A stretch of 58,543 nucleotides of DNA from a virus, in IMG/VR virus record IMGVR_UViG_3300032241_002115, positions 1 to 58,543 of that record; one strand, written 5' to 3'. Both the position numbers and the translations under genes were made by a program. Under the pieces are notes generated by a model that did not search any database, had not been told where the DNA came from, and saw only the letters and a program-made list of their open reading frames with translations. Shown here piece by piece: positions 30,897-39,556 of this stretch; position 1 is the first letter of the stretch, and every line of letters begins with the position of its first letter.

Positions 30897-33257
30897 ATGC
30901 CATCCAAGGACTGGAGCGCCTCAGCGGAGCTTAACAACATGCGTAAAGCCGGTATTACTGGCTCTAGCAACCCTGTGCGCAACCGCCTTGAGACGCAAGA
31001 GCTACTACGAAATGTTCGTACCGGAGGATCTTTCGCAAGTGATGTTGCCAGAATGCCTACGGAAGGCCGTGAGCGACTCAATACAATGGGTGGCAGGGTT
31101 AACATGGAGGGCGGTGTTGCCCGTACTCTTGGCCGTACTGCTGCTGCCACTGGGAGTGATGCTCAGTGGGCCTGGCCCAAGCTTCATGACCCATTCGAGT
31201 ACTGGCGTGAGCGTACCTGGTGGTTCAACATGGAGGACCCCGACGAACAGACACGTAAAATCCGTGACTGGACTCGCCTGCTCTATACGACACACTATCT
31301 CGTACCAGGTCTTATTGATATCTACACACGGTTCCCACTCCTGGACATTGAGCTCGTACACCACGACAAGCGCATCAGTGACTTCTACAACGAGATGTTC
31401 TTTGATGGTCTAAACTATCAGGAGTTCCTCTTTGATCTAGGACGTGAGCACTGGACCGTGGGTGAAGTGTTTGCCATGGGCAGCTGGCACGATGGTATTG
31501 GTGCCTGGGAAGATGATGAAATCATCAATCCAAATGACGTTATCGTTGCAAAGAACCGAGCACTTCGTACCTATCAGTATCACGTAAAGGTTCCACAGGA
31601 GATCAAGAAGCTTATTGAATCTCGTGAACCCTCTCAGGAATACCAGATGCTCATGCAGATGTATCCTGATGTTGTCCAGTGGGCACGTCAGGACAAAGAG
31701 ATCCCTGTCAGTGACGTGATCATGAAGCAGATCAAGTTCAAGACTAACCCATGGAGCGAACATGGTACTCCTATGCTTTTACGTGCTTTTCGCATGCTTA
31801 TGCTTGAGGAGTCTCTCAACGCTGCTCAAGATGCAATTGCTGATCGTCTATATAGCCCTCTCATACTTGCTACTCTGGGTCTTCCTGACGTAGACCAGGA
31901 CGGGCCCTGGATCCCTGATGCTACTGAGCTTCAGGCTCTGAGAGATGACTTGAGTATGGCCATCAACTCGGACTTCCGACTGATGACCTACCACCACGGT
32001 CTACAGATCCAGAATGCCTTCGGGCGTGAGAGCATGCCACGACTGGATGCTGACTTCATGCGTGTTGAGAGCAAGATCATGCAGGTGTTCGGTATTGGTT
32101 CTGACCTGCTACAGGGTGGCCAGGGTGGCACCTATGCCAGTGGTGCTCTTAACCGTGAACTTATCACTCAGATGCTTAGCACCTATCAGCACAAGATTGA
32201 GAACTTTATCCGTAGTCGCATGGAGCCTGTTGCAGAACGTCAGGGTCACTATGAGATGCGTACAGTCAATGGTCGCACCTTGCCAATCATGGAAACAGTA
32301 CTCATGGTGGACGAAGAGACCGGTGCAGAATATGTAGAAGAGCGTCCCAAGCTGGCCATACCAGAAGTGCGCTTCCGCAGTATGAACCTGCGAGATGAGA
32401 GCGTAGAGCGAGGATTCCTGCAGAACCTGATGGCCTCAGGGTTCCCCATCAGCCTGGGCACTCTGGCAGTGAATATTCCTATTGACTTTGACGATGAGCT
32501 TGAGACTCGTCGTGAAGAAAAGGTCAAGACGGTTGTAGCGGAACAGCAGTTCAAGCGTGAGCTGTTCCAGCAACTGCTAGTTCAACAGCTGCCCATTCCA
32601 CCTGAATATATTCAGGAATACCAGGCCTATCTATCCATGCTCGAGAACCCTGCTCTTGCAATGCAGCTGGCACCTGGAGCTATTGCTGGCCTGGTAACAC
32701 CACCAGCTGCTCCAAACATGACAGGTGTTCCGGTCAAGAACAGTGATGCTGCACTTGGATCGCAGATCTTCCCCATGGTCAATCAGCAGGCACAACAGCA
32801 GAATCAAACGCAGCGTGGAACAGAACGCAAGCGTCCAGCTGAGTCGTATGACCAGAAGGAATCACAACCCAAGCCCAGCAAGAAGGGCCCAAAGAACGGG
32901 CCACAGCGCAACAAGAAAACAGCTGGCACCGATGAAGAGCTAACAACCAGCTTTGGTGATGGCAGCATCATCAATGAGCGTGTTGAATACGGTGGTCGTA
33001 TGAAGTTCGCTACACCGATAGAGAGCCGCAAGCGCAGAAAGATGAAGCTGGCCAGCGGTATCAAACTTAACGTTGATGACAGCTACGAAAAGTTTAATGA
33101 AGATGAATTTAAATTACACCTTGCAGCACTTATAGAAGCAAGTGAAGAACCCATGATTCCTGAGCCCACAGACCTGGACGAACACAGCAGTGGTGAAGGC
33201 GGAATGGATCAGCCAGCACGTCGACAGATTGATCCAACTAAAGGTGAAAAAATATGA
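30897..33257 (+). CDS. Portal protein, 786 aa
   Basis: The core (residues about 100-450) has features of phage portals: an Arg/Trp-rich entry (YWRERTWWFNMEDPDEQTRK), a long helical stem region, the SEHGTPMLLRAFRML segment and the QGGTYASGALNRELITQM segment with a long helix after it. The portal forms the 12-mer ring through which DNA enters and leaves. The C-terminal 250 residues are low-complexity, Gln/Lys-rich, with MKLASGIKLNVDDSYEKF, a K-L-A-S site that might be processed. The gene is followed at once by small genes and the head protease. Confidence 0.85.
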   Translation: MPSKDWSASAELNNMRKAGITGSSNPVRNRLETQELLRNVRTGGSFASDVARMPTEGRERLNTMGGRVNMEGGVARTLGRTAAATGSDAQWAWPKLHDPFEYWRERTWWFNMEDPDEQTRKIRDWTRLLYTTHYLVPGLIDIYTRFPLLDIELVHHDKRISDFYNEMFFDGLNYQEFLFDLGREHWTVGEVFAMGSWHDGIGAWEDDEIINPNDVIVAKNRALRTYQYHVKVPQEIKKLIESREPSQEYQMLMQMYPDVVQWARQDKEIPVSDVIMKQIKFKTNPWSEHGTPMLLRAFRMLMLEESLNAAQDAIADRLYSPLILATLGLPDVDQDGPWIPDATELQALRDDLSMAINSDFRLMTYHHGLQIQNAFGRESMPRLDADFMRVESKIMQVFGIGSDLLQGGQGGTYASGALNRELITQMLSTYQHKIENFIRSRMEPVAERQGHYEMRTVNGRTLPIMETVLMVDEETGAEYVEERPKLAIPEVRFRSMNLRDESVERGFLQNLMASGFPISLGTLAVNIPIDFDDELETRREEKVKTVVAEQQFKRELFQQLLVQQLPIPPEYIQEYQAYLSMLENPALAMQLAPGAIAGLVTPPAAPNMTGVPVKNSDAALGSQIFPMVNQQAQQQNQTQRGTERKRPAESYDQKESQPKPSKKGPKNGPQRNKKTAGTDEELTTSFGDGSIINERVEYGGRMKFATPIESRKRRKMKLASGIKLNVDDSYEKFNEDEFKLHLAALIEASEEPMIPEPTDLDEHSSGEGGMDQPARRQIDPTKGEKI

Positions 33258-33448
33258 GCAGATTATTTGATGATCGTTCGCCCAGCATTCTGCCCAAGGT
33301 ATCTTTCAACAAGAGCAGCTTTCTGGATATCGTTAGTCCACTGGTAAAGATAGATATTATCAAAGAGGGTGAAGGCCTCACGGCACGAAACGCTCACAAG
33401 CTGAACCTTGATAACAGTATCTATGACAAGCTAGAAGACGAGGACTGA
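33254..33448 (+). CDS. Hypothetical protein, 64 aa
   Basis: It begins MSRLFDDRSPSILPKVSFNK and ends in an acidic tail KLEDED. Hydrophobic beta-like stretch FLDIVSPLVKIDII. The start overlaps the portal stop. It is a head-region accessory gene of unknown role. Confidence 0.6.
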   Translation: MSRLFDDRSPSILPKVSFNKSSFLDIVSPLVKIDIIKEGEGLTARNAHKLNLDNSIYDKLEDED

Positions 33449-33449
33449 C

Positions 33450-33827
33450 ATGACTGGCAGCTTCTTTAATAGTAGCAACGTTTGGTTTGGATACCTGGCC
33501 AACTTTTTCTTTGCCGCTGCAGGCTTTGGTGCTATAGCAAGATTTATTTATAAACTTGTCAACAAGCATCAGGACAAAAAGATGGATGACATCAAAACAG
33601 ATGTTGATGCTATTAAAGAAGAGCTAAAGAATAACTTTGAAGAGATGCTTGCTGAATGGAGGCCAAATAGCGGCAGCAGCAGCAAGGACCAGATGAACCG
33701 AATGGAAGCTGGTATCTCTGATCTTAAAAAAGGTCAGGATGTTATTCACGAGCGGATTGACAAAATCAAAGAAGATTTTGCAGAGCACAAGGGTTATCAC
33801 AGAGGACTATTAGATGGAGAAGCTTGA
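33450..33827 (+). CDS. Membrane-anchored coiled-coil protein, 125 aa
   Basis: The N-terminus has one strong membrane segment (WFGYLANFFFAAAGFGAIAR, residues about 12-34), followed by a long charged helix (DIKTDVDAIKEELKNNFEEM; GISDLKKGQDVIHERIDKI). This topology fits spanin-like, holin-like or superinfection-exclusion proteins. It overlaps the DUF1003-like gene, so two membrane proteins are encoded side by side inside the head module. Confidence 0.65.
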   Translation: MTGSFFNSSNVWFGYLANFFFAAAGFGAIARFIYKLVNKHQDKKMDDIKTDVDAIKEELKNNFEEMLAEWRPNSGSSSKDQMNRMEAGISDLKKGQDVIHERIDKIKEDFAEHKGYHRGLLDGEA

Positions 33828-34219
33828 TGAGAGCCATCAAGAAGGTAAGCCACTGGGACTTTCATCCTAAAGTTCGCAGTGGAGACCAAAGAACGTTTGG
33901 AGAAAAAAGTGCTGATGTTATGCGTAGGAGCATGGGCAGTTGGCCTTTTGTCTTCGGTTTTTGTTGCTTTATGGCAGCTTGGATGTGGTACAACGCATCA
34001 TCAAGAAGTGCTTTTGATCCTTTTCCTTATATCCTGCTTAACCTCTGCCTTTCGACTCTGGCGGGTCTGCAGGGAGCTATTTTGCTCATAGCTGCCAAGC
34101 GTGCTGATCGCATCGCTGCTGAACTGGCAGAGTACCACTTGGAAGTCAGTGAAGAGCACAGGATCATGCTGGATGAGCTCACAGAGATGCTAGAGAAAAC
34201 AATAGTTAACACAAAATAA
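33824..34219 (+). CDS. DUF1003-like membrane protein, 131 aa
   Basis: GSWPFVFGFCCFMAAWMW then FDPFPYILLNLCLSTLAGLQ and LLIAAKRADRIAAELAEYHL match the DUF1003 family of bacterial inner-membrane proteins: two helices, an F-D-P-x-P turn, and a charged C-terminal helix with ER-type heptads. The basic N-terminus faces the cytoplasm by the positive-inside rule. The family's function is unknown and it is usually chromosomal; here it is next to the coiled-coil membrane gene and upstream of the protease. Confidence 0.75.
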   Translation: MMRAIKKVSHWDFHPKVRSGDQRTFGEKSADVMRRSMGSWPFVFGFCCFMAAWMWYNASSRSAFDPFPYILLNLCLSTLAGLQGAILLIAAKRADRIAAELAEYHLEVSEEHRIMLDELTEMLEKTIVNTK

Positions 34220-34267
34220 ATATTAAGATGATGTAAAACGTAGTACTGGATAAACTAGGCGTTGAAT

Positions 34268-34939
34268 ATGATAAAGTATAGCGCACCAACAGTTGGACTA
34301 ATGGGACGTAGCAGCCTGATGTCTTTGTCCACCCGCACACAGCCTATCGATATCTCTCCAGTCAATCTGGAGGACTTCCCCAACTTCAAACCGGAGAAGG
34401 GGTACGTTTATGCTGCTAGTCGTGCCATCAGCAGCCGTGTTAATGCCAACTACGATGGTTGGCCCGTAGACCAGATCAAGAAGAGTTACAAGACATTTGT
34501 TGGTCGCCCCATCTATGTAGAGCACAACAACAGCGACCCTGAACGAGCACGTGGTGTTATCCTGGATGCTATCTACAAAGAAGCCAAGCTGTCCAGTGGC
34601 GTTATTGATGCCAGTGTTTACTGTCTGATGGAAGTTGATGCAGAAACATTCCCCAAGCTGGCAGGCGCAATCATGTCTGGTAAATTAAAAGCTGTGAGCA
34701 TGGGCGCTGACGTAGAGGGTACCCAGTGCAGTGCTTGTGGTAAGTATGCCAGCAAGCCAAGCGAGTACTGTGTACACATCCCTCGCATGAAGGGTCGCAC
34801 AGTCACCGTTTACAAAGAGGGCAAGCGTAGTGAGAGCCTGGTGTTCGAGAGCTGCATTCGTCCTAACTTTTTCGAATTGAGTTTTGTATTCGATCCAGCC
34901 GATGAGAGTGCCTGGCTTACTGACAAGAGGCGTTACTAA
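34268..34939 (+). CDS. Head maturation (prohead) protease, 223 aa
   Basis: The start ATG (MIKYSAPTVGLMGRSS) is chosen over an upstream TTG. YVEHNNSDPERARGVILDAI and KLKAVSMGADV give the His and Ser positions expected for phage head proteases of the herpesvirus-assemblin-like fold, and FFELSFVFDPADESAW is the typical C-terminal strand. It sits between the portal and the scaffold-like and capsid genes, as usual. It cleaves scaffold and capsid precursors. An embedded CSACGKYASKPSEYC cluster may bind zinc. Its own MIKYS start is shared with the 45-aa protein at 17038. Confidence 0.8.
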   Translation: MIKYSAPTVGLMGRSSLMSLSTRTQPIDISPVNLEDFPNFKPEKGYVYAASRAISSRVNANYDGWPVDQIKKSYKTFVGRPIYVEHNNSDPERARGVILDAIYKEAKLSSGVIDASVYCLMEVDAETFPKLAGAIMSGKLKAVSMGADVEGTQCSACGKYASKPSEYCVHIPRMKGRTVTVYKEGKRSESLVFESCIRPNFFELSFVFDPADESAWLTDKRRY

Positions 34940-35772
34940 TGCCAGAGTTAAAAGTCAGCGAACAGTTGCAGACCAAGCAGTCTTTCACCAAGCACATACT
35001 GCATGGATTGAGTGGTCTTTCTTTAACTACTGATACCTGCCCGAAGTGTGGCGTCAGTGGTTTCCGTGACGGAATATGCCCTAATGCTGCATGCCAGTTC
35101 CTTGATCCCAGGCTAGAAGCAGCATACGAAGCTTATGCTCAGGCAACCATGGTACAACAGCAGGCAATGCAAGACAGCAATAAAACTGGTGGGAAATATA
35201 ACAGCAGGATTGCCCTGCAACAGACTCCTGCTGTAATCATTGATCAATTCCCACAAAGTTCAGAAAAAATTGCACCTGAGAAATGTAATAGATGCAATGA
35301 AATGACTTTAGTAGATGGTAGCTGCAAAACACAAGGATGTATTGGTGAAAAACCGCCTGCGGAGTTCAGGACTCCCCAGGTAAGAGGAACAGGAATAGAT
35401 GTAGAAGCTCTGGGTATTGATCCTGAAAATATACCTATGAACATTCCTCAGAGCCTTATCGTTCAGTTTATCCGTAAACGCAATGAACGTAAAGAACGTA
35501 AGAACAATAAGCAAAATAAGGGAAAGCCTAGCAAGGCAAGAAGAAAAACAACAGCTACCATTAACAGAATAGCTGCAGCAGAGCAACAACCGAATATTGA
35601 TCCTGGAATGTTTTTAAGCAGCGGAATGACCGTATCAAAAGATCCAACAACACGTATTCATGATATGGAACTTACAAACGCTCAAATGCAAACACAAAAA
35701 AAGTTAGATTCTGCCATGGGAGGATCTGACGAGAGTAAAACTGATAACAATACTAGCGAGGAGCTAAAATGA
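34939..35772 (+). CDS. Two-zinc-finger head protein, 277 aa
   Basis: It contains two similar Cys4 modules, CPKCGVSGFRDGICPNAAC (about 34-52) and CNRCNEMTLVDGSCKTQGC (about 115-133), both C-x2-C-x9-C-x4-C. Residues about 180-210 are a strongly basic run (RKRNERKERKNNKQNKGKPS), likely to touch DNA or the acidic scaffold. The C-terminal is Asn/Thr-rich. It overlaps both the protease and scaffold genes. It may be an inner-core or capsid-assembly protein; no family is recognised. Confidence 0.65.
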   Translation: MPELKVSEQLQTKQSFTKHILHGLSGLSLTTDTCPKCGVSGFRDGICPNAACQFLDPRLEAAYEAYAQATMVQQQAMQDSNKTGGKYNSRIALQQTPAVIIDQFPQSSEKIAPEKCNRCNEMTLVDGSCKTQGCIGEKPPAEFRTPQVRGTGIDVEALGIDPENIPMNIPQSLIVQFIRKRNERKERKNNKQNKGKPSKARRKTTATINRIAAAEQQPNIDPGMFLSSGMTVSKDPTTRIHDMELTNAQMQTQKKLDSAMGGSDESKTDNNTSEELK

Positions 35773-37220
35773 GTCGTTTCGATAACGAGCTGATCAAGCA
35801 GGCAGAAAATGCTTGGCAAGCTTATGGGCTATCAGGTGCTAGTGCAACTCCCGCTCGTCAGTTGCCACACCTTCAGGGCGTTCAGACCTACGCAGACGCA
35901 CTAGTACCACCAGAGGTACCTGTAGTAGAGCAGATTGCTCACAGCCCTTCCAACAGCCCAACAAACTCTGTTGGTCGCCTGCTTAACGTGCAAGACCTCG
36001 ACTCCGCTGATCCTCCCACCGGTCAGCCCGGTGAAATTATTGGTATGCCAGGCATGAGCCAGGTTTATGCCCTTGGTGGACCAGACCCCGCAACCATGCC
36101 AGGTGCACTTGTTCCCAGCACCGGCTTCGGTGGCCTTCTTGAGCAGCTTCCCCCAGGAAGCTTGGGAGCCAGTGAAATGCCAAAGGCTGCAAGCGTTGAG
36201 ACAGATGTTGACCCTATCGATGAGAGCCTGTACCAGATCTACAAGGCCAGTCGTGACATTCGTAATGCTATCGATGACGGTGCTGATTTTGACTTTTCTA
36301 CCATCATTACTGCCAGCAATGAGGCTGCAACAGTAGGCAAGTTTGCCAGTGCTGATAGAGATGTTAACGAGGTTATCGGAACAGTTGCCGCAATTATTGT
36401 TGACATTGAGAGTGACCTTATCAACACCGGTGACTACAAGCAGGCCAGCAGTGACCTTCAAGAGCTTGAGACTCTTCTAGACGAAATCAACAAGTTCGCC
36501 AAGAAGAAGGACAAGAAGAAGGGCAAGGGCAAGAAGGACAAGTCCAAGAAGTCCGACTGCAAGAACTGCAATGGCAAGGGTTGCGAGAAGTGTGAAGACG
36601 ACGACTCCGATGACAAGCCAGGTTGGATGAAGAAGAAGGGTACCAACGGTAACCAGGAGACTGGTGTAACCGTTGACGTTCGTGACCTGGATGACCAGGC
36701 TGGTGTCTGGGACCGTGCCCGTGTCATGACCCCTGACTACACCACAAATGTCCAAGAGGCCGAGCAGCTCAACGCAGAAGATGCCGGTTATGTACCAATC
36801 TACAACGACGGCAGTGGAACAGGAATCATTCCTGGCCAGGAGCCACACAAGCAGGAGGTTTTCCCCATGGATGCCAGTAACCCGGCATTTGTTCCTTACC
36901 AGAATGCGCTGGGTGCAGTACAGGCCAGCCGTGAAAAGATCTTCGAGAGCCTGGCTATCGTTGAGCGCCTTGAGAAGCTGGGCATGGTCCAAGATGTTGA
37001 CCGCGCCAAGCACCTCGCAAAGTTTGAGCAAATGGACAGTGCTAAGCTAGCAGGTTTTGTAGCCAGCCTGGACATGCTCGAAGAATCTGGGGCACGTCAA
37101 CCCCGGAGCCAAAAAGTGGCAAGTGGCAACAGCCGCCTGCCAGAGATGGGTCGGTTGACAACGGCCTCAACAACTAGCCGTGAGCAGCTTTCTGCTGACG
37201 ACTGGCTGATGACACTTTAA
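35769..37220 (+). CDS. Scaffold-like head assembly protein, 483 aa
   Basis: Located between the protease and capsid genes, where the scaffold is usually encoded. It is acidic in the first half and helical (VDPIDESLYQIYKASRDIRN), then has a Lys-rich stretch at about 240-260 (AKKKDKKKGKGKKDKSKKSD) leading into a zinc knuckle CKNCNGKGCEKC. Several K/F-A-S motifs (MPKAASVETD, VGKFASADRD, QKVASGNSRL, RLTTASTTS) may be protease sites. The C-terminal helix ends LSADDWLMTL and could contact the capsid protein. Assignment rests on position and composition. Confidence 0.6.
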   Translation: MSRFDNELIKQAENAWQAYGLSGASATPARQLPHLQGVQTYADALVPPEVPVVEQIAHSPSNSPTNSVGRLLNVQDLDSADPPTGQPGEIIGMPGMSQVYALGGPDPATMPGALVPSTGFGGLLEQLPPGSLGASEMPKAASVETDVDPIDESLYQIYKASRDIRNAIDDGADFDFSTIITASNEAATVGKFASADRDVNEVIGTVAAIIVDIESDLINTGDYKQASSDLQELETLLDEINKFAKKKDKKKGKGKKDKSKKSDCKNCNGKGCEKCEDDDSDDKPGWMKKKGTNGNQETGVTVDVRDLDDQAGVWDRARVMTPDYTTNVQEAEQLNAEDAGYVPIYNDGSGTGIIPGQEPHKQEVFPMDASNPAFVPYQNALGAVQASREKIFESLAIVERLEKLGMVQDVDRAKHLAKFEQMDSAKLAGFVASLDMLEESGARQPRSQKVASGNSRLPEMGRLTTASTTSREQLSADDWLMTL

Positions 37221-37247
37221 CAGAATCCCCTACAAGGAGAAAGAAAG

Positions 37248-37781
37248 ATGCTGCAACTCAATAGCGTAGCTAATGTTGGGGTCCACCGTACGTGCACCCC
37301 ACTGTACGAAAAGTATGAGGCTACTCCATACAACACGTTCCTGGACCCCAGTGACACCACCAACATCTACTCGGGCATGGTCATGTACCGCAGTGGACCT
37401 GACACAGTTGCCAACGCTGGTAGCGTTGCTACGATCAGTGGTGCTAAGCCTTTCGGCCTTAGTGCTCTTGACCGCAACCCCAACATTGATGACGTAACTC
37501 AGGTTGGTATCAACAGCTGGGCTGTTTGGCTCGGCGGTAGTAACGCGTTCTTCACGATTACTGCCCCTGCTTTTGACACCACTCAGGCTTACACGGTCCC
37601 CAGCAATGGTACGCGTCAGTACCTGTACACCGCTAGTGGTACTGGACAGCTGACCTCATCAGCTGGTACCAGTTCTGTTACCGGTAGCATCTGCGCCGTT
37701 CCAGTCGCTGAACTGATCGATGTTATCAGCCCAACGCAAATTGTTGTCCGTCTAGCCACTGGTTTGGCTACCGCCAACTAA
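37248..37781 (+). CDS. Putative capsid decoration/stabilisation protein, 177 aa
   Basis: CAAGGAG precedes the start. It is a beta-rich, Ser/Thr/Gly/Val protein (TVANAGSVATISGAKPFGLS, then SSVTGSICAVPVAELIDVIS) lying directly upstream of the major capsid gene and with similar high-GC codon use. In many phages a small head-decoration or cement protein is encoded here. The function is inferred from position and composition. Confidence 0.6.
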   Translation: MLQLNSVANVGVHRTCTPLYEKYEATPYNTFLDPSDTTNIYSGMVMYRSGPDTVANAGSVATISGAKPFGLSALDRNPNIDDVTQVGINSWAVWLGGSNAFFTITAPAFDTTQAYTVPSNGTRQYLYTASGTGQLTSSAGTSSVTGSICAVPVAELIDVISPTQIVVRLATGLATAN

Positions 37782-37802
37782 TTAAGGAAAGGTAAATTAA
37801 TC

Positions 37803-38813
37803 ATGAGTATTTCCCCTAATGGCGCTGTAGCGGACCACCTGGCCCCAAGAACAGCCAAGAAGTCGGATGACTACGTATCCGGTATCGTAGAGGCTCAAGA
37901 GCGTCTCGCATCGGCAACTGGTCGTAAGACTGCAACGCGTGAGGAAAAGCAGCGTCGTCTTGCTGGTATACTTGCTGACAAGGACAACTACATGGTCCGT
38001 CTGGGCCAGGGTATGATTGGTCCTATCCAGCTGAAGCTTCGTTATCAGGGTATGACCCGTAACGTACTTCTCGAGGACCCACTGACCCCTGGTGTACCTG
38101 TCATGTACGACGTACTTGACGAGTACGGTCAGGCCTACATCCTGTCGGGTAACGAGGGTGAGGTTCGTGTAACCCCATTCGAAGGTAAGAAGGTTCCGGT
38201 CCGCCTGTTCCGTATTGCCACCTTCCCACAGATCAAGAAGGAAGACCTCTGGTACCTGCGTGTTAACATCGTTGAGTACGCTCAGGACATGAGCAAGCAG
38301 GCCATCATGATGCAGGAAGACGCCCGTCTTATCACTGTTCTTGAAGCCGCTATCAACAACTACGCTGTTGACCCCAACCACACGGTCAGCCCCAACCACG
38401 TAGTCAACGAGCTTTCGGGTTACATCACCCCTGACTCGATGTACGACCTGGTTGCCCTCATCGAGGTCCACCAGTTGGAGGCTAGCCGTCTGCTGTTCAA
38501 CCCCATCGACTACCGTGACCTCTACAAGTGGGACATCAACCAGACCGGTTGGGCCTTCAAGGACCGCGTCGTAGCCGGTGAGCGTATCGTTCAGTTCGGT
38601 GGTTTCCAGGTACAGCGCAGCATCGAGGTCCCCCAGGGCACCGTTTACATGACCCCAAGCCCCGAGTTCCTCGGTGTATTCCCTGTCATGTACAGCCTCG
38701 ACGTTGAAGAGAACCACACCCCTGAGAAGTTCCACAAGGGTTGGGTCATGGACGAGCTCGTCAGCGAGATTGTTCTTAACCCACGTGGCCTCGGCAAGAT
38801 CGTCAAGGCCTAG
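37803..38813 (+). CDS. Major capsid protein, 336 aa
   Basis: A charged N-terminal region (residues about 1-55, ERLASATGRKTATREEKQRR) precedes the shell domain, like an HK97 delta domain that may be removed; R-L-A-S near residue 37 is a candidate cut site. The body has the mixed alpha/beta pattern of an HK97-fold protein, and the C-terminus (LVSEIVLNPRGLGKIVKA) resembles other myovirus capsids. The codon choice is the most GC-rich of the region, as expected for the most abundant protein. The gene is followed by a terminator hairpin. Confidence 0.8.
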   Translation: MSISPNGAVADHLAPRTAKKSDDYVSGIVEAQERLASATGRKTATREEKQRRLAGILADKDNYMVRLGQGMIGPIQLKLRYQGMTRNVLLEDPLTPGVPVMYDVLDEYGQAYILSGNEGEVRVTPFEGKKVPVRLFRIATFPQIKKEDLWYLRVNIVEYAQDMSKQAIMMQEDARLITVLEAAINNYAVDPNHTVSPNHVVNELSGYITPDSMYDLVALIEVHQLEASRLLFNPIDYRDLYKWDINQTGWAFKDRVVAGERIVQFGGFQVQRSIEVPQGTVYMTPSPEFLGVFPVMYSLDVEENHTPEKFHKGWVMDELVSEIVLNPRGLGKIVKA

Positions 38814-38830
38814 TAGTACCTGCAGCACTA

Positions 38831-38880
38831 GCCGGGGGGCGATCCCTGCGAAAGTAAATCGCCCCGGCACTTGCTGTTTT
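38831..38880 (+). terminator. Rho-independent-type terminator after capsid gene
   Basis: GCCGGGGGGCGAT pairs with ATCGCCCCGGC (11 bp with a GG bulge) around a 14-base loop, followed by TTGCTGTTTT. A second dyad, ATCTAG/CTAGAT, and a TTTTATATAAAA palindrome follow before the next gene. It ends the head transcription unit or protects its 3' end. Confidence 0.75.
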
Positions 38881-38950
38881 ATATAAAACACATCTAGAAT
38901 TCCTAGATCTGTTAGGGCAGCCAAGCCCCTTGAAACAAGGAGAATAAAAA

Positions 38951-39517
38951 ATGGCAAGAAGCGTATCACGATCCAGCGATGTCAGCAGCGAGAGCGTCAG
39001 TGTTCCGGTAACGGATCTTGGCGGTCACCTTGAAGACCATCGTCCAGACCCATCAGACCTTAGCGCTGCAAGAACCAGCGGTGCTGTTAACTTTCAGGGC
39101 CTCAAGAACATCCAGACAGATGACTGGATTGAGAACCTGATGACAGGCAGTACTCTGTTCCGTAGTGACAAGGGCAGCTTCAAGTTGGCTGCTGCTGGTT
39201 ACCACGGTAGTATTCAACCTATTGCAGCAGAAATTCGTCAGGACCCATACATCCTGAGAGCTGTACAGCGTGGCAGAATCGCATTCATCAATGAAGAAGT
39301 TGCCATGGAAAAGATCTCAACTCTTGTGGATGAGAGCGATGCTAGTGAAAGCCACCTGGATCGACTCCGTGAGAGCCTGTCTGCTGGTGCTAGCGACAAT
39401 AATGGCATGTACAAGATTGATCTTCCAGATGAGGCAGAGCCCAAGGGCCCAAGCCAGAGCTGGGAGCAAGTTTGGAATAATAGCACTAGTAACCCAAAGC
39501 CTAAACCGACCAAGTAG
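38951..39517 (+). CDS. Hypothetical head-region protein, 188 aa
   Basis: CAAGGAG precedes the start. It begins MARSVSRSSDVSSESVSVPV (Ser-rich) and contains a middle section with FKLAAAGYHGSIQ, similar to the processing-like motif. The C-terminal half is acidic helical, ending in a basic Pro/Lys tail (NPKPKPTK). It is the first gene after the capsid terminator. It may be a head-completion or minor capsid protein; no family is recognised. Confidence 0.62.
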   Translation: MARSVSRSSDVSSESVSVPVTDLGGHLEDHRPDPSDLSAARTSGAVNFQGLKNIQTDDWIENLMTGSTLFRSDKGSFKLAAAGYHGSIQPIAAEIRQDPYILRAVQRGRIAFINEEVAMEKISTLVDESDASESHLDRLRESLSAGASDNNGMYKIDLPDEAEPKGPSQSWEQVWNNSTSNPKPKPTK

Positions 39518-39556
39518 ATAGTAGGGCTGTTGCTCTACTGTTAATAAGGAGCACAT

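Noticed and set aside
37797-38969. A 390-codon minus-strand open frame opposite the capsid gene
   Set aside because: It mirrors the GC-rich codon use of the major capsid gene, has no ribosome site, and its protein composition is atypical. It is a shadow of a highly expressed gene.
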